DNA of 64,000 nt from Antedon mediterranea (taxonomy: Eukaryota > Echinodermata > Crinoidea > Comatulida > Antedonidae). The position numbers and the translations under genes were made by a program. Under the pieces are notes generated by a model, which ran no database searches, was not told where the DNA came from, and saw only the letters and a program-made list of their open reading frames with translations. The stretch spans positions 15,911,001-15,975,000 of the forward strand of contig NC_092680.1 in assembly GCF_964355755.1 (NCBI RefSeq). The letters run 5' to 3'. This document shows, piece after piece, positions 46,498-58,297 of this stretch (the first letter of the stretch is position 1; the number at the start of each line of letters is the position of its first letter).

Positions 46498-48327
46498 ATG
46501 ATCAAGATGATGTATAAAGCAATATTATTGACTCTATCAGTGTTTCTTCAGCTAGCAAATGGAATCGATTTTCTAATAAGGCCTTCAAATAAGCGTGTAC
46601 TTGTCGGTATGTCAGTTACACTACGGTGTTCTTTTTCGAATAAAGGTAGTGGTAATACCGTTTACTGGTATAGACCAGAAACAGAAAAATATATATCTAA
46701 CAATGAGAATCTCTACACACAAATGCCACGGTATCAAATAATTGGAAACACGGGTGAGTACTCTCTTCAAATTACCAATATTCAAGTGACAGACGAAGGG
46801 GAGTATAGATGCGGATTCTTTAAGAATGGTATGTTTACTTATGCACGAGCTGTTATTGTTGTACTGGTGACTCCGGCTATGGGAAACCCAAAGTGCTCAA
46901 AGCGCCCATCGTCAATGCTACGGCCTGGGGATTCTGTTAGTCTGATATGTCAATCATCAGGTGGTCGTCCTCCAGCCTCGTTGCGTTGGTTCCGAGGTGA
47001 TCAAGGTATGATCGGTACATCTCGAATATCCCCTAACGAAATTATGACGGTTCTGCAACCGGGTGACAATGGAAGGAAATTTGTTTGCAAACTTACTCAT
47101 GAAACGATAAACGCACAAAGAACTTGTAGCATTATTCCGTTGAAGATTTTACCTGTTGTTATTGTAAATCCTGACGCTCTGACCGTGGACGTCGGACAAG
47201 ATGCTTCATTCCGATGTGACGCAGAGGGAATACCACGTATCAACAAAATAACATGGTTAGTTAACAACACATTGGTAGTTAACGGAATGCACAACCGTTT
47301 CGTACTAAGACAAAACTCAATTGTTCTCATAATTAGGAACGCAACGCTTATGGACGATAACACGGTTGTCACGTGTCGGGCCTCAACACCAAACGGTTTG
47401 ATCGGCTCGGACACTGGGATATTATTTGTAATTAAGGGCTATATACCAAAGACTACTTTGGCAACGACTATAATACAGACAGGCGCATTCACTACAGATT
47501 TAGAAGAGAAAGATTATGTCAACGAAGACGGAAACAACACAAAAGAAATTTTAGGAACATTTTTTGGTGTAGTTTTAGCGTTCCTAATTGTTGCAACTGT
47601 TCTATTCATAACCGTTCGCTTGTGTGAGAAACGGAAAAAAGCCAATGAAATGAATATGTCTCAGTTGCGAGGCAACGGCTCTGTGTATTCGATGACTAAT
47701 GAATATGGCCCAGCACCGACTGTCACAGATCCCGATCCCAGTAAATACAAAACCCTCGGAATCGAGGGAAAGTTACCGTCTGTTTATCAAAACCTGATCG
47801 AGAATACAACGAACCCGGCAGTTGTGTCCCAAATATCCGGATATACAAACGGAGGGCCAATAGTGGATAATTTAACAAGCACTGGACTGCAGCACTATGA
47901 AGTAGTAGTGTCAAAGAATGATTCACTTGATGATGAAGATATTAACGATTATGAAACGCTAGGTCGTGATGGTAACGGTATCGTTGGCCGTGTTCCTCCA
48001 CAGAGACGATATGACACTCCGGCTTCGGTGCTGTCTCCGATTAACAACAATACCCATAATGCAGACATTGGAGAAACCAATGCTTTTGATGGTACGTACG
48101 AGATTCCAACTGCCGTCAAATCGCAAGGTCTTCGAAAATCAGATACTCTTGATAGTAAAGGCTATGTTTGTCCTAAACAACTTTATATTTCGCATTCTAA
48201 AGCAGATTCAACCGATAATTTATTAGAGAGTAGTTGTGACATTGGGGTACAGGATTATGTTGATATGGAAACAAAAACTCGATCAATTATATATCAACAG
48301 TCGATAGAATGTCTCGATCAAACATAA
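46498..48327 (+). CDS. Ig receptor 2: three Ig domains, TM helix, tyrosine-rich tail
   Basis: A single-exon gene for 609 residues: signal peptide (1-22), V-type Ig1 (Cys44, Trp57, DEGEYRC ending at Cys105), Ig2 (Cys151, Trp164, Cys197; extra Cys133 and Cys210), Ig3 (Cys240, Trp253, Cys293), transmembrane helix about 350-374, and a 235-residue tail. Tail tyrosines: SKYKTL (Tyr417) and SVYQNL (Tyr430) match the ITIM consensus; HYEVV (467) and DYETL (485) are near matches; YDTP (505) and YEIP (534) suit Crk-type SH2 domains; YVDM (587) suits PI3-kinase p85. This suggests a receptor with both inhibitory and adaptor-recruiting signals. The first ATG has a weak context; Met4 or Met5 may also be used. 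It is a paralogue of receptors 1 and 3. Confidence 0.9.
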   Translation: MIKMMYKAILLTLSVFLQLANGIDFLIRPSNKRVLVGMSVTLRCSFSNKGSGNTVYWYRPETEKYISNNENLYTQMPRYQIIGNTGEYSLQITNIQVTDEGEYRCGFFKNGMFTYARAVIVVLVTPAMGNPKCSKRPSSMLRPGDSVSLICQSSGGRPPASLRWFRGDQGMIGTSRISPNEIMTVLQPGDNGRKFVCKLTHETINAQRTCSIIPLKILPVVIVNPDALTVDVGQDASFRCDAEGIPRINKITWLVNNTLVVNGMHNRFVLRQNSIVLIIRNATLMDDNTVVTCRASTPNGLIGSDTGILFVIKGYIPKTTLATTIIQTGAFTTDLEEKDYVNEDGNNTKEILGTFFGVVLAFLIVATVLFITVRLCEKRKKANEMNMSQLRGNGSVYSMTNEYGPAPTVTDPDPSKYKTLGIEGKLPSVYQNLIENTTNPAVVSQISGYTNGGPIVDNLTSTGLQHYEVVVSKNDSLDDEDINDYETLGRDGNGIVGRVPPQRRYDTPASVLSPINNNTHNADIGETNAFDGTYEIPTAVKSQGLRKSDTLDSKGYVCPKQLYISHSKADSTDNLLESSCDIGVQDYVDMETKTRSIIYQQSIECLDQT

Positions 48328-48667
48328 GAAAAGTGAATTATCTCAAAAAGTTTCCGTGAAAATTACGCTCAAGGTTTACAGATATAAATACTGTTTTTAG
48401 TAGGCCTACTTAAAACTATTTTACGATTGAGTATTTATTAAGTACGTATTAATTTCATGTTATACGTACATAACCTCTGTGTAGACAAAAAACGAGTAAA
48501 GCACTGTTTACAATATGAAACTTCATGTGGCAACAAATATGCCCATATAATAATGATAATGTCATATCACTAGTTTAGTATATCATATTTGGCAGATCAC
48601 ACTTTTTGTCAAACTAGTTTGATAGTGTAGACAGAGCTTTGTTAAGTAGCCATATTGCATTAATATT
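48328..48667. other. Region downstream of Ig receptor 2
   Basis: No gene. No AATAAA lies close to the stop, unlike in the other single-exon genes. Confidence 0.4.
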
Positions 48668-48943
48668 GATCCCCACTTGGACGCAATGCAATGACGTATG
48701 TACAACCCAAATGTGTTGACCAATCACATGCGATGAATTATTATCGCTAAAGCTTGGTTCCCACTAGAACGCAACGCAAGGACGTAAGCCGCAACGCAAG
48801 CGGATTGACCAATCCAAGCGATGGATTATGCGAACCGTTCCTTGTGATTGGTCAATTCGTTTGCATTGCAGCTTACGTCCTTGCGTTGCGTTCTAGTGGG
48901 AACCAAGCTTTACGTTGCGTTGCGTCCAATAGTGGGAACCAAG
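48668..48943. mobile_element. Older foldback MITE, split by a younger copy
   Basis: Diverged ends, CCCCACTTGGACGCAATGCA (from about 48670) and TTGCGTCCAATAGTGGGAACC (to about 48940), are inverted versions of each other. They resemble the ends of the element at 48748-48912, which lies inside. This is a self-nesting of one MITE family. Confidence 0.65.
48748..48912. mobile_element. Young foldback MITE, 41-bp perfect terminal inverted repeats
   Basis: The left arm 48748-48788 (TAAAGCTTGGTTCCCACTAG...) and right arm 48872-48912 are exact reverse complements over 41 bp. TA is present at both edges, consistent with a TA target duplication (Tc1/mariner-like or related). The internal part is also palindromic in places (TGACCAATC/GATTGGTCA). 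The reading frame 48754-48948 is a by-product. Confidence 0.85.
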
Positions 48944-48995
48944 TATAATTATTCGTACAAGATTACTGTAATTGTTAAATTGCCTTCATTAACTA

Positions 48996-49180
48996 TAAAG
49001 CTTGGTTCCCACTAGAACGTAACGCAAGGACGTAAACGCAACGCAAGCGTTTTAACCAATGACAAGCGAAGTTATAGACAGTTAGCAATCACAAGCGAAT
49101 AAGCCATCGCTTGTGATTGGTCAATTCACTTGCGTTGCGTTACGTCCTTGCGTTGCGTCGCTAGTGGGAACCACGCTTTA
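48996..49180. mobile_element. Second foldback MITE of the same family
   Basis: TAAAGCTTGGTTCCCACTAG... at 48996 and CTAGTGGGAACCACGCTTTA ending at 49180 form terminal inverted repeats with few mismatches. TA flanks the left end and the internal AAGCGA and TCGCTTGTGATTGG stretches pair. It is the same family as 48748-48912, 84 bp away. Confidence 0.85.
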
Positions 49181-49429
49181 CTAAGATAGGATGTGATACA
49201 CCAAACACCTTTAACCTATATTACCAAATCTTACTATTATTGTCTATTTTTTTATATTAACTAACATATAAACAATCTTATATTCACCGGTTAGATGAGT
49301 ATTTTGAATTAGGAATGCGGCGTTGTTTTTACATAACAAATGTGATTAAATCTCCCCAATTGTATATGCACAATTTACATATTATGTTGTTCCATTGTTG
49401 CAGTTGTATGAACGTATGAATGTCTAACT

Positions 49430-49801
49430 ATTTAAAATGATTATACTTAAAATATTGTCATATATTACATATAACTTTTTGTAACGCGTTAATTGTTGTT
49501 TGTAACGCAATAATTGTTGTATCATGTAGGCCCTACTTATAATCATGTATGAATGTCTCGAAGCATTGATCTCCCAATTGTACGTACTAATAGGCCTACC
49601 ATATTATAACACAGCCAAAGATATGATTGTGATTTATGTAATTTGTTATTAGATGATTTATGCGTTAAACGCAACTCATTTAAAATGATTATACTTAAAA
49701 ATATTGTTATAAATTATATAAACTGTTTGTAACGCGTTAATTGTTATTTGTAACGCAATAATTGTTGTTGTATCATGTACTTATAATTATGTATGATCGA
49801 C
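49430..49801. repeat. 125-bp direct repeat, two copies
   Basis: TTTAAAATGATTATACTTAA...TTTGTAACGCGTTAATTGTT...TGTAACGCAATAATTGTTGT...TCATGTA is present at about 49430-49556 and 49678-49801. Confidence 0.8.
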
Positions 49802-52800
49802 ATTATATGCTGTAAATGAATGTACAAATACAATAGTTGTTATTGTTAATGCATTTTTATTAATTAATTGTATTATTCATAACCTGATCACGTTATATTG
49901 TAAACATGTTTTGTTAATTATAAATAATTGAAATAATATTAATAGTGTTACATCAATGGCCTGCTTAGTGTCACAGTATTCCCCTGGAGGGCTCAGTTCA
50001 TGACTCAATACATCGATTGTTAGTCGTGGGAATATTGAAATTCTAAAGAATCAGAAAAGGGGAGTAGAAGAGGTTTAGGCTAACAGCCTACGATAACAAG
50101 ATGAACTGTAACTCAGACGATATATCAATCATTCAAAATGACCCTAAATAAACCGTACTATAACTCCACTAATTAAAAAAATCCGAACACACGGGACACT
50201 ATTTTGAGAAACAAACGAGATGAATATGTCTTTTTTTAATTTTGAAAGTGTGTCCTGAAGCCGATTTTCGATGCACTAGGCAACAGAATAATTTTAGAAT
50301 ATGTGAACTCCAAGGAGGTATTTTCATAATGAATAGCATTTATTATGATACCAGATAACTACAGATATTTTAAATGATTTAAAATCAAGGTAGCATTGTT
50401 ATATAACTGTCCATACGTACGTCAATCCTTTCCCGCGTCCTTCCTGTCAGATAAGTTTAAAGGCTATTCTTCACATTAAAATAATATTACTAAAAGTCAA
50501 ATTGTAATTTCACGAGATACTAGGACTAATACAGTACACAGACTGTGCTAAACTTCCTTCCGAGGTCACAAAAATCCGTTTGTAAGTATATTGTGATATG
50601 AATGTTGGATGTCTATTTAAGTACAGTACTGTGACCATCTATGCCTAATAGCACAATAAAAAATTCTTGTTTAACAGAGACACCACCCCCCCCCCCTCCC
50701 CGCCTCCCACAACCCATTGTGACGTACAGCTGAGGAGTTTATGGGGCCTCTGGTCTCTGCTCTCGAAACACTAAATATTTACTGAATTAAAACATTTTCT
50801 TAAATGGTCTAAGTATGTTGTTTTATACCACAGGTGATAGCAGTGGTATTAAAAACTTCTAATTCATAAATCTTATTCACCCTAGTTTTAAATAATATAG
50901 TAAGTATAGTTATTAATAATAATTATGAGTAGGCCTATAATAAAAAGGCCATATACATGGCTGCAGTCACGTGCTCAAGTTAATGATTACCGACCAACCG
51001 ACCGACCAACCGACATATGAGCTGTAGAGTCGTAAAACCATTATATTTGTAGCTCCTATTATTTTGACAAATTTTATTGTTTATTTAAACAAACTAACAT
51101 GGTAATTAATTGATATATATTGGCGTTTATTTCGAAGTAGCCCTTTTATTATTTAAGTATTAATGAATTAGGCAAGTTTAGTCTCCTTCTATAACAAAAT
51201 GATTAAAGCGAAAATGAAACATAATTTGAACCTGTAGTCGGTATCACCAATAACATCTTTTGGTCATCGGCAATGCGTTTTTTTAATACTTTTTGTTATG
51301 GCCTACTACCTAAATGTCCTACCTTTGATTATTATCGTAAACATAAGCATAAATCTATAAACTGGCAGACAGTTGTAAATTTTAAAACTGATTTCGATGT
51401 GGTGGTGTATAATGGTTCATTTTTAAACGATAACATGCAATATGGTTTTACGCTTTCAAAAATTGGATTCATCAAAAAGGTTAAGTAAGTTACCCTTTAA
51501 CAGAAATACATTTCAAGGGTTCAATTTGCATAATATTGTTCTAGCCCTATTTAACTATGAACTATTATCATTTTAGGAAACCGGAGCACTCCCGAGTTCG
51601 TGCGAACCTCTAGTTGCTTTACTTCCTTCCATGTTAATTGTGCAATGCTTGCTCACAGAAAAACAAGTACATCTGTCAGCTAATCACTAAATAGAACCAA
51701 CCACTTGATAACATTAAGAGAAATCTGCACAAACAACTTTTGAGTCATTGCATCGTTTATGATTAATATAAAGTTCCATTTTCTTGATCCATATTCTAAA
51801 TGTTTCGTTTACCATGTAAGAAATGTGGCCAGTTAACCTATGCTTGTGAATTCATTTCCAGGATATATGGAAGGTGATGTTGACCATGAGTTGATCGTGT
51901 ATCATCTAAAACAATTGAATCTCTGTCGGCCGGGCATAAATAGATTTAGATGAACAATAAATTGCTGTTACATCAGCTGTCCATGTCGCCAACAGGGCAG
52001 GGCTAGTAGCAGTTTGCGCCAATGCGGGATTTGGAAGAAAGTGGTTGTTGCACAGAACAATTGCTCTGGGGTTCCACTCCGTGTACTCTTAAAGCAATTT
52101 TCTATGGTCAATTATAAACCACATACTAATCTACCAAGAGACAGATCACTTATATAAATAATGGTCTTTAACGGATTTAAGTTAATGCAAATCCACCTGC
52201 ATAAGCTTACAAGTATCGTAGTCATGATTTCGGTTGAAGGTTGTTTTTTTAACATGTTTATTTACAAAAAATACCAATAATTTTTAACAAATACCATAAT
52301 AGTATAGCTAAATATACAAGCTTATATTTAGCGTTTTTTTATTAGCAGGAAACTAATCGTTTGTGTCAAAATACAACTTCCGAAAGTAATAATCGAAATC
52401 ACGTCCAAGTGCATTACACCGTTTAAAAACAATACGAATCTAATTCATTTTTAAATTCTTCCAAAATGTATTATCATATGTGGCACATGCAAGAGAAATA
52501 AGTAGATTCGCATCGGTAGATTTGTAGACGGCCAAAACAATATGAGGCTGAACATTTTTTTTTTCGATAATATTTATTTACATTCCCTTGTTGTTTTTCT
52601 ATTTCGAGACAAATGAATGCATGAATTTTGTGTCGTATGTGGTTTAAACATTTTTCCAATGTGTTGATTTTGAAAAAAAAATGTTTGCATAATAATAGAA
52701 CGATAGTTAATGAACGAAGGTTCATTGAAACACAACACTTTTGACAAGGCGTAAACTTAAACGCCCTGTTTATTTTGTTGTACTTTCCTGTTCCTTAATT

Positions 52801-53539
52801 TTATCAGCAATTTGCTCAAAACACTATTATTGTAACAACAAAACTTTAGACTAAAGATATGTTTTCAGCATTTTAAATCTTGGATTATGTAGTTTCTCAA
52901 TTTTGAAAATTCTAATTTATGTCCGATTCCGTTTGCCTGTGATACATATTGCTTTTCGTATGAACTTTTGCAGCTAAAGTTTTCTAATTATTTCTAACAA
53001 GGACTAGGCCTTTATTATATATTACATTGTACCAACAGTGTACGTTCTATTACTTTTTGAATTATCTAAGGATATTAAATCTTAATTTTATTGTTTTCAA
53101 AACTATAACAATTACCAAAAGACAATTAAAGAAGTATCATGATTTTCATTTTATTGCATCCTGACTTTGTGTAAGACATCCTTGGAAAATGATAATAATG
53201 ATGACACCACAAAAATAGCCTGCGATGGCGATAACCACAATGCCTTTCTAACGGAAATGACCATTACCAATAATAACTTTTAATCGTGAAAAATGTCGCC
53301 GATAACAATAGTGTACACTTTTTGGGAAAAGAGTAGACATAAGACTACGGCCAGTTGAATTATTCAATTGCACTTTCCAATATAGGCCTAATAATAACAA
53401 GCAAATCTAATTTGTATGTGATCCGTCCAGAATACCAATATTATTGGTATCACTTGTTGTTTTATAGTGTACACTACAGGTGCTGTTTAATGTCTACCTA
53501 TGGAAATAGCAAATTAATACCTTCGGAGGCTTTTCCGGG
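49802..53539. other. Intergenic, nothing recognised
   Basis: A C-rich run lies near 50687-50705. The frame at 51273-51488 (71 codons) has no recognisable feature and is not called a gene. No RNA gene was seen. Confidence 0.4.
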
Positions 53540-54030
53540 AAGGGTAGAGGGGGGGGGGGGTGGGCTGGGGGTTATTCGAGAGGCGTTTATTTGGGTGTAA
53601 TATGCTAACATGTATACAGTAATCAAATAAATACTGTACCCCCTTATAGATATGAAACAATACAACACCATTAAAATACAGTAAAAATATTTGGTAAATC
53701 ATAGATCACGTCAATCAATGAATTATAACAATAGAAATGTGTTATTATAATACAATATTGTGTGTATGCATGTGGCGGGGCTTTTATTCGAGTGGACGTT
53801 TATTCCAAATGATTTTCTTTAGGGGAGTGGGGGTGTTAATTAGAGGGAGACGTTTATTTAAATTATTATTATTATTATTTATTGCCAAAAACCAGTTACA
53901 AACATACAAAAACACAGAAACTAAGGGAGTAGGCAGGAACCTAAAAGTGAACCTAATCACTATAACAAGAGTTCAGGTTCCGTACTCCCAAAGTAACAAC
54001 AATGATATAGGACGTTTATTCGAATAAATG
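53540..54030. repeat. Degenerate CGTTTATT repeat region with LINE-tail-like stretch
   Basis: (G/A)CGTTTATT(C/T) occurs at about 53583, 53800, 53850 and 54013 within G-rich context. The interval 53865-54000 resembles a retrotransposon 3' tail on the minus strand (ATT repeats, then TGCCAAAAACCAGTTACAAAC). The boundaries are weak. Confidence 0.35.
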
Positions 54031-55331
54031 TAACAACAATTATATAAATTGAACAACACAAAATAAAAAAAAAAACATATAAAAATATTTCCAGTAAATT
54101 GTGTTCATTATGATGAAGAATTTACAAACACTTAGCAAACAAGACTGTGTCGTCGTATAGTTCATTGACTTTTGCAATTCTAAAACTGTAATGTCTAAGT
54201 AAAATAAAACAAAAATACATTTGAAAGTTAAATTTTGAGATTACGATACGTGAACATACTGTACCGAAGTACTGGCGTTTAAAGGAATGACTATATCGTT
54301 TCCTTACTTTAATGGGTTCACAGACACACCGACATCATTGTGGCATGGTCGATGCTGACTAAGGCCCCACGGGAAATCCTACCTTGCAGCTGCGACTACT
54401 GCTAGGAGAACACTAACTGCATTTGGAGTGCCATTTCCTAGGTAAACTACATCACGATGTCACCAATCGAGCCACTAAACTGTGATCTAACAAATTCAAA
54501 ACATTATTATTATAATGTGCTGCATAGGGCCTACTCTCCTAATGTAAAATAATGTCTGTGGAATAATAATATATTATATTCTCTCTTTTGTTTTTTTTTT
54601 ATATGAAATAAAATATTGAACTGATTTTTATAAGACACAGGACATTCGTTGTGTACTGGTTTATTTTATTTAGTGTATCCTTGCTATCTGGTTAGATAAC
54701 ACACCTGTGTAGATTCCTATTATTTGATTATTGGGAGATTGTGGGGCAAATGATATTAATTGATTACTAATGCAGCTAGTAATCAGCGCAAAGTTATTTC
54801 TTGATCTAACCGTCATTTTATTGTCACAAAATAGTTATTTTACCTGTCAGACAATGGTTTTGGGGTTTCTTTTCTATTTTATATGCTGGTCAAGCACATC
54901 ACAAGATGACAGTTTTATACTTTTGCTTTTCCGCTACTCCCCTGTTATACTTATATGTTTGTTTTTTTACTATGTAGAAAGATTGAAAATAAATAAAAAT
55001 AAATAAATATGTGAATAAATATTATTTTGTTGTTACAGAAGTGAATACTCAATTTCACTTTAGTTAATTTTATTGCTGTCTGGGGGTCACTTTATCACCC
55101 TAGATATTTCAAATGTGAATTATCCTATTACAAACACAAACTTTAATGGACTGTTTCGATAATAATTCAATGAATAACTGACAGTGAATTACAGTCAAAA
55201 GTCAGTATTATAGTCAAATAGGACTCATAAATACCAGAAATGCTTTGGGATTTGTAATTTTAGCATGACATGTCCTAATAGACTCTTTTCCCAGACGTTT
55301 TTTGGGTCTAGAAGCTGGAAATCTATAAATT
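54031..55331. other. Intergenic, nothing recognised
   Basis: No supported gene. A 78-codon hydrophobic frame at 54770-55006 has no further support. Confidence 0.4.
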
Positions 55332-55783
55332 ATAGTGGAGTTTCCATTTTCGCAAAACTGTCGTCCTTAGAACTATAACTGCTGCTTACTTTAGCTTCTG
55401 ATTGAGTAGTCCTAATGGGACGTAGCGGGCTAGAGCAGCAGCGTGAAAAATGCAAGGCAAGTGGCAATTTGGGATGATATAATAATATCTTGCGTTTTTC
55501 TTATACCGATATTTAATTTTTATATGCAAAAATAAAAATAAAAATTTGAATAACAATGAAGTTAAAGTTATATGGTAGGCCTACTGTATTTGTGTTATGT
55601 TATATTTTTATATGTACAATAATGATTAAGAAATGATGAATGGATTTATTACATGGTTAAAAATTATAGTGGAGTTTCCATTTTCGCAAACCTGTCGTCC
55701 TTAGAACTATAACTGCTGCTTGCTTTAGCTTCTGATTGAGTAGTCCTAATGGGAGGTAGCGGGCTAGAGCAGCAGCGTGAAAA
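55332..55783. repeat. 120-bp direct repeat, two copies 332 bp apart
   Basis: TATAGTGGAGTTTCCATTTT through GCGGGCTAGAGCAGCAGCGT is present at about 55333-55445 and 55665-55777 with only a few base changes. The high identity implies a recent duplication, or two copies of a short mobile element. Confidence 0.85.
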
Positions 55784-56639
55784 AAAAAACAGAAGCTGAA
55801 GGAATCAAAGTACATTTAAACTCCGGCGTTTTTAGGTCAAAGGTCATCATCACACGATCATGATTTCTTCACTTTTATTTTAAATAAATTTAAATATTTG
55901 TGCAAAATATATAGCAGTTTTAAAAAATAAGAGTATGGAAAAAATGATTATATGACTTCTGAGTAGTAAATGCTTATTAGACTATACAAAAATTAGTAAT
56001 TTATAAAAAGATTCTAATGATCGTCGTCGCATGTAAACAAACATAATAGAGGGCGGTATTTACGATTTTACTTTAGACTCCCGGTTGCTAGGTCGTTATG
56101 AATGTTCACCGACCATGGAGTATCTCCAGGGTTCCTCCGGAGTTTTCCTGCTGAGTTTGATGTGAAACGGGTAGTATTGAACGTAATAAAACCTGATACC
56201 TAACATATTGTTGTTTCTCCTTTTTATTCTTTATAGTTATGAAATATCACACGTCTATCTGATGCTAATTGTAATTTTTCTAGGAGATATTTTCATATAT
56301 CAATTTAACACGAATTTTTTTTAATTTTGATATGCATAGGAGACAAGATACCATATTTTTAACAGGTGAATTCAAACATTAATATAATTATTAATATTGA
56401 TTGTGATGTTTATGTGCATTATTAGTAAAGTCGGTGCTTCTAAGGTAACACAACTGAACCCCGTTCATATTGTCGGTGAACTGGAAATACAATTAGTGAA
56501 CTCGGAGTAGAACCATTTATCGGTATTGACAGTGAATTAACTCACTGGTCTTGGAAATGAACTTGATGCCAGTATTCCGCCTGGGAATACCGCCCTCAAG
56601 ATGATGAACATATTTTAGTTTTATTTTCCAAACGTCCTT

Positions 56640-57085
56640 TGATTGTTGAAGCTATTTTTTTAATTTTTATTTTATTCATTTCGGCAATAAACATAAAATA
56701 ATAGTTACAAAAACATAGAAAAATAAATATATATGAAGGACAACACACGAAGCCGAGGAGAGACAAAAGCATTAAACAAAACGCTGTCACCGGTAAGGTG
56801 TGTGTCTCTCCAACACAAAAATTACAAATAACAAGAATATAGGCCTATACTAAAATAACAGACATTTCACAAGATAGAAAAAAGGATTTAAAAAGTTAAA
56901 AAGTTTCTCTCAGACATTTAAAATAAAGCTTTAGAGATAATTTAAAATTAATAAATGAACCATTAACAAAAATATCGCGAATCTCATTGGGTATGGAATT
57001 CCAAGTTCTAGTGAATCTGGTCGGGATGCAACATTTTGACATATCATTACTGGAGCGAAGATGCTTGAACGTGACTTTTCCTTTA
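56640..57085 (-). pseudogene. LINE 3'-end remnant
   Basis: On the minus strand from about 57085 to a stop at 56896-56898, the frame reads FKHLRSSNDMSKCC, RFTRTWNSIPNEI and LKLYFKCLRETF. The R..R.WNSIP..I motif followed by a basic helical tail is the usual C-terminal end of CR1/L2/Jockey-like ORF2 proteins. A 3' untranslated part with AATAAA and a T-rich (A-rich on minus) end follows to about 56640. The reverse transcriptase itself is absent. Confidence 0.6.
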
Positions 57086-58297
57086 AATATTCACTTTTCT
57101 CCGTTGTTATTTACTTTATTATGATAATTATGTTTTTGTTTTTTATAATTGTTTGTTGATTGTTTCATTTTTGTTGTGTTTGGACACTTTGATTTAAATG
57201 TTTATTGATCGGCCGTCCATACATTTTGACTATAATTTTACACGTGTGGGACATATTTATGCAATTTATAATATACATAACAACTAATTAAATTTCTTTT
57301 ATTTGATTTAACGACTGTGGGTCGTTAAATAGTACCTTTTTCCGTTTGTTGACTAATATTGCAAAACAATTATATATATATTTGTTTTTTTATAATATTA
57401 AATATTATATTTATTTGGATTGTATAAGAACACCTACTGTAGTTATAAGTATGTCAACAAACGACCAAAACACTTCATGCCTAGCTAGGCTAGCCTAACT
57501 ACTAATAGGTCACGTTGAAATATAACCTTTCACCCTTCACATCAGGGCATTACCTGTACCACTACTCATACACATTCATTTGTATATTATTTAATAGACC
57601 TGTATTATTATTATTTCAGATAAATACATATAAGCATGTTTACTATAGAAATTACTAGGCCTACAACATACCCATTACGTAATGAAATACATTCTGACAA
57701 AAGGCCTATATATACGAATATATAACAAAATAAACATTCGTCAAACGTTTTGTCATACATACAAATACAGTAGGTAGGTTAAATTTTCAATAATAAACAT
57801 ATATTAATCAAATTTTAATTAATTATTCAATCCTTACATATTACTAATTAGATATAATTAATTTGACTACTTCTGTTTGTGATTCAGAGAAACTTTAAAT
57901 GATGTCTTCCCCTCAAATAAACGTGTGTCCGGTGAGATTTAAACAAGGACACGTTCATTCTAATTTATATGGCCATTTCTAGAATAGGGAACATTAACTT
58001 GATTGGTGACCTCTGAAATACGTGTGTATAATTGTGTATGTCGTCGTCGCCTGGGCCCGAAACAAACTGTGTCGAGTATTAAACGGTTCAACTTTCTCGC
58101 ATGCGCACAATGCATTGACTTCCTAAATTGTCGTTAGTGAATCCATAAAAATACAATTTTGATTTCCAATTATTTTTATAAATAATACGCAAATGCAGCC
58201 TTTTATTGTATAGCTGGCTAGAACTTAAATCTTATCTACCATGAGTAGATTTATGGACAATACATTAAATGAAATAAATATTTATATCAAGAAAACT
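57086..58297. other. Intergenic, nothing recognised
   Basis: AT-rich with TAGGCC motifs near 57480-57500 and a dispersed-repeat fragment near 57400 shared with 12530. No gene is supported. Confidence 0.4.

Noticed and set aside
48754-48948. 64-codon ORF
   Set aside because: It lies entirely in foldback MITE sequence.
54770-55006. Small hydrophobic protein
   Set aside because: No conserved feature; the composition is what random AT-rich frames give.
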